This document shows, in pieces, positions 1 to 11,000 of a stretch of DNA of 64,000 nt (position 1 is its first letter; each line of letters begins with the position of its first letter). The position numbers and the translations under genes were made by a program. A model generated the notes under the pieces. The model was not told the DNA's origin, searched no databases, and was given only the letters and a program-made list of their open reading frames with translations. Source of the stretch: Rhyacichthys aspro (taxonomy: Eukaryota; Chordata; Actinopteri; Gobiiformes; Rhyacichthyidae). The stretch spans positions 1,354,525 to 1,418,524 of the forward strand of contig CM072163.1 of NCBI GenBank assembly GCA_036850595.1, in the 5' to 3' direction.

Positions 1-2048
1 ATTTTGTTCAAATTAATGAGAAAGAAAACTCTGACTAAATGTATCGACGCTGTTTTCATTTTCGTATTTATTCATTGACAAGAGACTAAATCCAATGAAA
101 AGGAGAGGAGTTGAGAAGAGATCCAATCAGACTAGACTAATACTAATAACTAATAATGATTAGACTAAATTATGACTAAAGCTGAATTCAAACATGTCTT
201 TGGTTCATTAAATGGTTCTATCGTTCATCTTTGTCCTTGTCTCGCTGTAAGACGCATGACCATCGTTTTTTGAGCTACAACAGATGATTTTTCCCACGTT
301 TGCTTTTCTTTCGTCTGAAGTCGTACAGTGTTTAGCTTTAGACTGAGTCCAGACTCATGGAGGTTTGGTGAAACAGAGAATCAAACCTGGCATTAGACAA
401 AAATGTGTGTAAATGTGATGAGGACGGGGCAGTGTTGATGAAATTATGAAATAAACTCCACTGAACAACTCTGTTTTGGGTTTTCGGGGGTTTTCCAGCA
501 GCTGCTCCTTTTATTTTTATTCATCACAAAGTCCATTTTCCTCATTCAAGCCTCATTTACTCGGACAGTCACAAGAAAAAAAGCTGTTTTATTTATTTAT
601 CTTGGGCCTTGTTGGAAAACTGGTGAAAAAAATCCGGTCCAGAGATTTTGATTCCAAAGTGGCAGCCATTTTCTCTCCTTCTTCTTCTTCTTCTTCGCTT
701 GCTTCCAGAGCCCGCCTTCCCCTCCTTGCCTCCTTCGTTCCGTCCTTGTTCTGGGTTAATCCCTTCTTCCTTTCCTACGATCACTGCTCTGTCACGGTGG
801 AGGAGGTTTGATTAACTTGTTGTTCTTGTCGATCGTTGAAAAGGAACTGGTGTGGAAACTTCCCGGGGGATAAAAGCCAGTTGTTTCGTCTCCCCACTAC
901 GGCACTTAACAGGTGAATGTCTCTTTTACTTCATCCATCTTCAGCTTCAAACCTGGGACCAGACTCAAACCAATCACTGAAACAGGCCTCGACCGATCAC
1001 ACTTCACTGTTGGATGTTTCTCTTCTTCTTCCTCTTTTTTTCATTGGTTTAACTCTTTTCCAATGAGTTCCTTAACGATTTTCTAGAATCCGTGTTGTGC
1101 CTTAAGATTAAATGTTGAACTTTATGTTTTGTTAAATATATCTTCACATTTTATATTTAAAGAGAAGACAAAAGAGTTCCTTTGCATCAGTGACGATCCA
1201 GCCTTTGACAAAAGTGTCAAAAATAGCATAAAAAAGAAATTAAACTAGAATAAAAATGACCCATTGACCAAACTAAAGCTAAAACAGGTCTTTACAGCAG
1301 TTACTGGCAAAAAAAACCCTATTGTTCTAAATATTCTGCAAATGGCACAAAGACAGTTTTGCTGCACATTGACAGGATTTATCAGCAGTGCTTCGTTTTA
1401 TTTTATTTTTTTCTTTGTTTTGATTCAACAGAGAAGACGCTTGTCCAAGTCCAAACTGATGCAGGTTTAATCCTGATGAATCCTAAACCTGTTCAAATAT
1501 AAATCCTTTTATTCTCCTCCAGCTTCTTGATGGAAATAGTTTAGATTAGTCTCGAAGAGTTATGTTAAATACAGAAGCTCTTTTGTAAATGTGCCATTTC
1601 TTTTTATGTTTTTAGGGGAGTTTTTTAGCCTTTATTTGAAAATAATAAAAAGTCAGGAAACAGAGAAAAGTGGATGACGTTGAGCTTGTGTTCTTCTGTA
1701 GAGTCGTGTTTACTCTTGAGTCTTGACAAACTGCATCAGTTTAACAGAAATGCTGTGATTATTTATTAGTTTATCCCTGGATTATCCTTGTATCTCAGAG
1801 ACAGCAGCGTTTACAGAGTTTATCTGTCTGGACTGGAGGGAAAAAGCCTTTACTGTGGATTTCCTTTGTATTTTCTAAATCATTTAATTATTTATTTTGT
1901 TACATTTAGAAAATTCAAATGAGTTACCACGTTTTTCTGAAATGTTGGAGCCTGAAAAAAAGAAGGAAAAGCACAAAGTCCAGGGAAAAGTCTCTAAAGC
2001 AGAAGAGGTCCCCCTCGAGTTGATTTTGCGTCGTGTTTGTATTTTCAG
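1..2048. other. No coding exon recognised; probably crtc2 intron
   Basis: I see no exon of a recognisable protein here. Bases 1-180 carry a TGACTAAA / AGACTAAAT-rich segment resembling segments near 11.1 kb, 31.8 kb and 63.55 kb, so they are probably part of a dispersed repeat. The open frame at 476-811 is low-complexity (serine and phenylalanine rich) and has no family resemblance. The crtc2 exons upstream of the TNSDSALH segment should lie to the left of this window or in unrecognised short exons here. Confidence 0.5.
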
Positions 2049-5000
2049 GACGAACTCGGACTCTGCGCTCCACACCAGCGTCATGAACCCTCCGGCAGCA
2101 GACCCCTTCACCACAGGGGGCCACACCATGACCCCCCAGAGCGGCAGGAGGACAGGTGGGGCCCCAGAACCGGGGTTTAGAATGAACAATGTATGAAAAT
2201 GAGAAAAGACAGGTTTTTCTAAATGAATGAAGGTAAATAAAGCAAAATGTTGGATTAAACTGTTTTTAACGTAAAATATGTGGCAATATTTGATAAGAAT
2301 CCTTTCAGGGGCAGAAGATGGTGACATTTGGAAGCTTTTATTAGATTTTAAATGTGAGATTAAATCAAAAGTCATCTTCAACATTAATTTTCTTTTTTTA
2401 TGGAAACTGGTTTTAGATGGATTTGAACAGGTCTAAGTCAGATTTTTAACAGGTTTTAGTCAGATTTCAACAGGTTTTAGTTGAATTTGAACAGGTTTTA
2501 GTCAGATTTCAACAGGTTTTAGTCAGATTTCAACAGGTTTTAGTTGAATTTGAACAGGTTTTAGTCAGATTTTAACAGGTTTTAGTCAGATTTCAACAGG
2601 TTTTAGTTGGATTTGAACAGGTTTTAGTGGGATTTGAACAGCTTATGGATGGATTTTAAGTGATTTTATCAATCTATGTAGCAAAAATCAAATCCATCTA
2701 AAACCTGTTCAGATCTAATTAAAACCTGTGCCAAAACTCTATCTTTCTGAATGTATTGAAGGGCCACATACAACATGCAAAGGGCCACATTTGGCCCCCG
2801 GGCCTTGAGTTAAACATGCGGTTATTAACTTTTAATGCTACAAACGAGTCAGGTTTAACGTTAGCTTCTTTTTAAATAAAAGCTTAATACTGTGTAATAC
2901 TGAGGACACACTTCTCTTCTCACTTTCATTCAGACTCAGACTTTTAGATTGAGGACAAAAACTCAACAACAGCAGTCGATTAATTAAAACCCCTCACAGC
3001 TGTCGCTTTGTTCTGAACCTCGTCCTGTTTCTGTTTCAGGTCAAAACGACGGAGAGCGAGCCAGAAGTGAGTCTTCAAAAATATTCACTCTCAGATCCTA
3101 AATCCAGAACTGAGCACTGTGATTATTCCTGCCGTTTCTTACATAAATCCTGTCCTTTTTGTCCCTCAGTGTTCCCGTACCCTGTTCCTCCGATCGAGGA
3201 AAACGTTTTGAGTGAAGGAAAACTGCTCAAGCCTTGGGACACAAAGAAGGTAACACATTCTCCTCCGTTTAATTTTGGAAAAACACATATAACTTTTCAA
3301 AGAGAGCTTTTGGAGGAGAGCATTAAACAGTAAAAATGAAAGATTCAAAATGGCCAAAATAATCTGTCTTAATGATCCATCTACTGTTTATTCTAAGGGA
3401 TTGTAATAGATGAGAACCTCTATTCAGGAACAGAAAACCTTGGACAATCACATGCTCCAAAAAGGAGCGCTCCCATTGGTCGACACTTGTCACATGACGT
3501 TCCAGGAAGTTTAATAGCTGCAGATAAAGTGTATTTTCAGCTGAATATGTCTTTTAACAGAGAAACAGCTGAAAAAAGAAAAGCATCAACAGAGAAAACC
3601 AGTTGCGCTGCGGTGACATACTTTAAAACAGCCTGTAGGGGGCGATAGATGGAGTCAAAGAGTTCAGTGAATAAGAAGAAGAACATGGAGACTCAGGAGG
3701 AGGTTTTAATAATGTATATCTTAAGAAAGTGCACCACTCATTGTCTCTCATCACTGCCCCCTGTGGACCACGGCAGGTACTGCTCCATTTGTTCTGTATC
3801 TGCAATATTTAGAAAAATGGCCAAAAAGAAGGCTCCGTCTGTATCTGAATAAATATCTAACGAGTGAAAATGATCCTCGAGGACACGTCTGTCCAGGTTC
3901 TTGTAAACTGTCCCGCTCCGATCACAAAAAAAGAGCTAAATAATAAACCTGTCATTCTGTGGTCTCTTGTGGGAGTGGGCCTCTGGTACCACTCACCGTT
4001 CATCCCTGTTGCTCCTCGATATTTCAACACTGAGGCGATGTATTGTCCGATGCCCCGGGCCCTGTTGAACCTGTTTGTGGCTGTTAGGGTATTGACCCCA
4101 TCTGCTCTCCCCTGTGCTCCCTGTTCCACTTTCAGGCGCCTGGAGGCTGGAGCTGGTGGGACAGAGGGGAGAACGGATCGGACTCGGTGGGTCTTCTCTT
4201 TTCTTTTATGCAGTTATTGAAGCCACACAGAGTAACTTGAGCCTCTCCTTGTGCTCGCTGCTGTGAGTTAGAATGTTTTAGATGTAACTGTAACTGTACT
4301 TTTCATTTACTCAGTGTTTAACGAAGGAGATAATTGTCGTTCAGACGCTGAAGTCGGAGCTAAAAGTTTACAATCAGCTCTAATCTTCAGTTTGGTGAAA
4401 TATTGTAGTATTTTGTGGAGGGAAAATTTGTCCTGTTTTACTTTTTTAATAAAATAAAAGCAGGAAAGGTCCTTGCACATTTTCTATATATTTAACTTAC
4501 AAATAAATCACTTGTTTTTGTATTTACTCATGTGTTGAATATGTGCATTTTATTATATTTCTTGTTCGTGCTTCTGTTCCATCAAACTGAACTGAACTGA
4601 TTGGTTTGTTGTGTTTTTCTTTGGGTTTTTTTCAGTTGCCAATGCTGTCGTCTCGACCCAAATCCTGTGAAGTCCCAGACATAAAGTAAGTCCTGTATTT
4701 GTGTTTGATAATGGATAGAACTACTGTGCTGAGAATCATCAAAACTACTCCAAAAAGGAAAGAAAATGATGGAAAAATGGCCAAAATAATGTTAAAAAAA
4801 AAAAAGAAAAAAATGTATGAAATAGCACCAAAAAATTAAAAAAAAAAAAAATTACAAAAAAAAAAAGACAAAAACACATGTAAAAAAAAAAAACAGATCA
4901 AAATTATAAATAAATAATAGTAATAATAATAAAAAAAAAATACATTTAAATATTTTGTGAATGTAACTGATACACAGCCACATATTAATATTAGGCTAAA

Positions 5001-8000
5001 ATTCAGGATATTGTACAAACAACAAACAATTTCCATTTTTAATATAAAAACAGCTCATTTGTGTTTTTTGGATTTTGTCTTGAATTTGAATAAGCCCAAA
5101 AATTAACCATACATGCTTTTATAGTAGTAATGTTTATGGACAAAATTATAACCCTGATCATTTAAACAATTATTCTTATATTTGATTATATATTCCACTT
5201 TGAGCTTTAATAAATGAATCAGATGTTTGTGTTGGAGTTACAGCTCCTTAGTTCTCTGACCTCACTGTAAACATTATGTCATGGTCTCTGTGCAGCGTTG
5301 ACCTGAAATCCAACCGGAGTTTTCTTTCAAAACACGTTAGGTTTTCTTTGCCCGAAGGCTGAAAGTCGTCTTCGTTTGCTTTTGTTGAAAACCAGCCGGT
5401 GTCGAGTGTGTTTCTGAGAGACACACAGACCCGACTCTAAAGTCTCGTTTTCTGTCAGTATCTTCACGTCTCCGGAGCAGCCGTCGGCGGTGGCCCACAG
5501 CGTCCCCTCGGCTCTGAACACCGGCGGCTCGTTACCGGATCTGTCCAGCCTGCACTTCCCGTCGCCTCTGCCCACGCCGCTGGACCAGGACGAGCCCGGA
5601 TACCCCGGCTCCTCGTCTCTGAGCGGGGGCAACAGCACCGGGAACCTGGCCTCCACGCTCACGCAGCTGGGCATCAACACGGGCAGCGCCGGGCCGGGGG
5701 GCGGCAGCTACCACCAGCACACGCCCGGTAAGAACCGGACTCATCCTGATAAATAATCATTAAATCTGTTTGAACAAACCCAAAACTGCTCTGATGGTGA
5801 TTCGACTTAAAAAAAATACAACATAATCATTTACATTTAAATATTATTAACCTTCAGCAACAATGTGGTCTGGACTGGGTCGGGACTGGGTCTGGACTGG
5901 GTCTGGACTGGGTCTGGACTGGGTCTGGACTGGGTCTGGACTCGGTCTGGACTGGGTCTGGACTGGGTCTGGGTCAGGACTGGGTCTGGACTGGGTCTGG
6001 ACTGGGTCTGGTCTGGACTCGGTCTGGACTTGGTCTGGACTAGGTCTAGACTCAGTGTTATTATGGCATAATATAATTTAAATATTCTGATCTTAATCTG
6101 GTGATTTTATCACATCTTGTTTTGGGCCAAAATAATCCGTTTATAATAAATGCATCATATGCTCTGTACTATCTTAGATGTATATTATTACTATTTTAGG
6201 TTTTTACCAGTTTTCTCCAACTCTTCTTAATACATCTCATCACAGTACATCCGGGGGGTACTTATTCAATCACACTTCTGCTCTTTATCAAAACAATACA
6301 GAAAAAATGCAAAAAAAACGATTCTTGGCTTTTGTCAGAGCAGCCACGTCTCAAAGTCCAGACCAAACGCTTCTGTAGCTCTGTTGTCTTTACGTTCACT
6401 CTCTTAAACATCCTTTCATCTCCGTCGCTGCAGCGTTGATCTGAACCGGGGTTTTTCACAGTCTTCGGTCTGAAATCATCGCGTGCTGTGAAACCAGGTC
6501 AGAGATGGAGGCAGATTGTGGAGGTATTTTTGGAGACAGAGGCGAGGTTTTCACCTGCTGCGATCACCTGGGAGCAGAACGGGTGAATGAGAAACGGGTC
6601 GACGTGTCTCTGCGGAACCTATTTTAGAGCCAGTTTAAACCGATGTGAAGGTGGCTCAAGTTTAGGACCAGAATAGTTCAGACGAATCAGCAGAAAAACC
6701 GCAAATAACACCAGTTTTTAAACCAAAGACACTGAAGACACTGTGTGACCTGTTTTTGTGACTTTGTTTAGGAAGCGTTACAGCGTTTTGTGATGAAGTG
6801 GTGAAAAGATCTTATAGAGAATCTGTTCTGGGAAAACCCCTAACCACACTGCAGTAGAACGCTCTGCCTGAGATGTTCTCATTCTTTAAAACTCACTTCT
6901 GTACAATTAAAGAATTTCCTAAAATGCCAAAAAAAAAAAGCCCAAAATCATGGCATACATGGAGTTTACAGACTTTTAAATCTGAAAAACAGGTGAGCTT
7001 CTATCACTTGAAGTTGTTTTGTAAAGTAAAAGCGTGCCTTCCTCCAACTGAAAAGACAAGTCTTGCTTTTGTTTACTTCTCGAGAGACTGTAATTCCCTT
7101 CTCTTCACTGCCTCCAGGGGGCGCAAAACACAGCAACCTGCTCTTTATTTTTTTTACCTTTTGCCTTTATTAGATTATAGAGTGAAGACACATGATGAGA
7201 GAGGGGAATGACGCTGAGCTAATGTCCTGAGCCGGATTCAAACCGGGGTCTCCTGAGTATGTGGTTTGTCCTGACCTGTGTCCTGACTAGTGTCCTCGTT
7301 TCTGTCTCCTTTCCTCAGGTCTGTTGGCGTCTCTACAGAGCACGCTCAGTAACCCGTCGCTCCAGTCGTCGCTAAGCAACCCCAACATCCAATCGTCTCT
7401 GAGCAGCCACTCCTTCCCCAACTCGCTGAGCTCCGCCTCCCTGCACTCGTCGCTTAGCAACCCGTCTCTGCAGTCGTCGCTCAGCTCGTCGCCGTCGCTG
7501 CCGTCGTCTCTGAGCAGCCAGTCCCTGCACTCGTCGCTCAGCAGCTCCTCCCTGCAGTCGGGGGGAGGAAACCCCGCGTACGGCGGCGGGGTGGGCGGGG
7601 CCTCGCTCAGCACGTCGCCGCGGAGACGGGCGCAACTGTCGCCGCTCATTCTGCCGATGGGGGCGGAGTCACGGAGGCACCACGCCAAACAGTTCTCGCC
7701 GACCATTTCTCCGACGCTGTCCTCGATCACACAGGTACCACACTGAGCACAAATATTACTCAAATAGCACTTATTTACTCACGTTTAAGCTTTTATCACA
7801 GGATTTACCAGGATCTGCTCACTCTGAGGGTTTAGTTTACCAGCACTTTACTTAAATATTCTTTATTCTTCACTTTTATGCATCTGGTTGTGTATCCAGG
7901 TCGTTAATGAACTAAAGGCTTGAGTTTTTTTGATAACTGATCAAAAACAATGGTGTAGGAAATCCAGAAATTACCCCCTTTTTGTTTTTTGTCTTAAAAA

Positions 8001-11000
8001 TGTAAATTGTAAAATGAAAAAAACAGCAATAAGTTGATTTTATAAGCTCCAGTCTCAGACTCTCCTTCAACAGCAGCAGTAACCTTTGTTGCTTCTTTTA
8101 TTTAAAAAAAAAAACTGGACTCATTTTTCACCACAAAATACTAATACGTTACATTAAATCAAAGTTTAGAGCTGATCTGAAACTTTTATCTTTGTAGTTT
8201 CTCGTTGTAGACTGTAGTGATCCTGTGATTATCTCTGTCTCGTTAAACAATGCATTGAAGCACCATTTATTCATGTTTCATTTGCTGCTGTTTCTCTGTA
8301 AAATAAGATGTATTTCCAACAGAATAACCCATTTCCTTGGTTTATTTCCTTGGTCTTTCGTTGTTGACATCAGTGTCGACAAATAAAAAATCAGTTTTGG
8401 ACTTATTTTTCAGGTCTTTACTCAGACCTGAAAGCCTCTAATCATTAATTACATCGTAGTTAATGAGGTCACAGTCGACTAAAACACCTTATTTTAGTAA
8501 ATATTCCAGTTGTGTCTCTCGTCAGTGAATGCACCACAGCTCCAGCTCTGATCGGACTGTTTACTGTTCACTCAAACTTATCCAAAACAAGTCGAATGAA
8601 GACGGTCCAGAGCCAGACCGAGCCTCCGTAAGCAGCACTCTCTGAATCTGAACTCTGAAGAGGAAAAGTCTGTAAACAGTAGTCTAGTGTAAATGTGGTG
8701 TATCAGGATGTTTTGAGGGAGATCACGGTGTCCTCAGTGTCCTCAGTGTCCCGTTCACGCTTACAGCCGAACTAATGGGGATCGGGCTTGTCCTGATCTG
8801 ACTTAGAGTGACTTTAGAAAGACAGAAAGTTACTGCCACAGGTCGAGTCACTCTTCTCATCGGGGCAGAGAGTCCAGGACGTTAAGCTCCTGCAGAAGCC
8901 TCCTCGTCTCGTGTCCTGTAGCTGACGGCTATGTTCTTCATGGTTCTCCACAGTCTCCTGGAGTTGTCTCCTCTAGATGTCTCCTTGTCTCCTGATCTGT
9001 CCCTTCAGCTCTTGTCTTTTATTTTAACTCCACAAGAGGATTAAAATAGGCAAAGCCCACCGTTTCCTGGTTCTGAACAGGTTTAATTGTCACGTTTTTG
9101 TCTTTGTGTTTTAAACAATATATTCTGTTTTCTTAAACCAGAATAATCCCAGATACGCTCCTGGATCTCAGTCAAATCACAGCAAACATGACCCGAGCTT
9201 TAGCCATGCTTTAAAAACAGTCAAAAACTACAGTTTGTTGAATACTACGGACACTTTCATGTTTGATTTGATTGATTTATTAACTATTGCTGCTGTAGGA
9301 TGCTGTATTCTTAATGAAGCATTAGCATTAACTCTCTCCAGTTAAAGTCAGGACCTTTCTCTTGTCTGTTTTTGTCGCTCTGTTGCTGGTTTGTGTCCCA
9401 TTCACAATAACAGGCCTAAATAACCAGTTTCTCTGAGGCAGAACTGGGATGAGGCTCATAACAGAGGCTTCTTTAGTTCCACGGTGTTCTGTGTAAATAT
9501 GCACCCGTCTTAAGAGCATCCAGCGTTGTCATGATCCCGTTAGTCTGACTGTGACCGTCTCTGTCCCCAGGGCGTCCCGTTGGACACCAGTAAACTGCCC
9601 CTGGACCAGCGCCTCCCGCCGTATCCTCTGAGCCAGAACCAGAACCAGCACCGGCTCCAGACGCAGCAGATGCAACAGATGCAGATGCACAACCTGCGCA
9701 ACACCCACAGCCAACAGCAGCCAATGCAGACGCAGCACTACGGCTCGGTAACGGTTCATAATCCTACTAAAACCTGTTCAAAACCAACTGAAACATGTTC
9801 AAATCCAACTAAAACCTGTTCAAAACCAACTGAAACATGTTCAAAACCAACTAAAACCTGTTCAAATCCAACTGAAACATATTCAAAACCAATTAAAACA
9901 TGTTCAAATCCAACTGAAACATGTTCAAATCCAACTAAAACATGTTCAAATACAAATAAAACATGTTCAAATCCAACTAAAACATGTTCAAATACAAATA
10001 AAACATGTTCAAATCCAATTAAAACATGTTCAAATCCAACTAAAACCTGTTCAAATCCACCTAAAACCAGTTCAAATCCAACTAAAACCTGTTCAAATCC
10101 ACCTAAAACATGTTCAAATTTAATTTTGGACAGTTTGGACTTTTCATTTTGTTGCACAAAAATCAATTTTATAAATCCCAGTAAGTTTCTAAAATTCCCT
10201 TTTGCTCTTTTTTATGACGTAACATAAACTCTGTAATTAACCTAAAGGCCTTGTAGGTAAACAGGAAGTTGCATACGACCATATATGGCTCTTGGATGAT
10301 GATGATTTAAACATTTCCGTGTTTACGTCCATAACTCTGTGTGACTCTGGTCTCCAGCAGCAGCGGCCGATGGGAGCCCCCATGAATAACGCCCCTCTGA
10401 TAAAGAACGAGTCGTGTCTGGACCAGTGCGGCTCGTCCACTTCCTGTCAGAGCCAGGTCAAACAGGAAGTAGACGGCGAGCAGCAGAGGGGCCGCACGTT
10501 ACCCCAGCTCCAGCAGATCAGCCACAACCTGGCCACAGACTTAGGCCTCTACAACGTGAGTCTCGCCAGAGCTTTTAAAAAACACAAGTCACAAACGAAC
10601 ACTGAGCAAAACGTTAAATCAAGCCCTGTCTGTAAAATACCTGGAGTTTTTTCTTTCCTTTTCTGTCTCATCTGCTGTAAATGAACCCAGTTTAAAGCTC
10701 AGAGCTCCCTCTAGTGGCCGTAAGTGGAGCTGCAGCCTGATCTCATTTGTTTTTATTGTTGTCATATGTTTATTATTGTTTTTAAAGAGTAATGTCTCTG
10801 GGATTAGTTCAGACTCCAGCGCCGTTAAATGAGCTGTTTTTCTTCTGGCAGCGTCTCATTAACTCGATGTAAAGAGCTGTTCCCTGAGGATCCCACCGTC
10901 ACGTTTCTGTTTATAGAAGCTCTGGTCATGTGACCTGCTCAGACGCTCTGAGAATTGACCTGGAGTCACGACCTAAAGCTAAAAGACGACAATATTTACA

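Noticed and set aside
476..811. 111-codon open frame at the window start
   Set aside because: Low-complexity Ser/Phe text, no splice signals that fit CRTC, no family resemblance.
5863..6081. Two open frames of G-L-D-W-V-W-T repeats
   Set aside because: Pure translation of the 12-bp minisatellite in a crtc2 intron.
9580..10227. 215-codon open frame running from a crtc2 exon into T-K-T-C-S-N-P repeats
   Set aside because: The exon has a proper donor at 9747/9748 and the next exon joins in phase; the repeat part is intronic.
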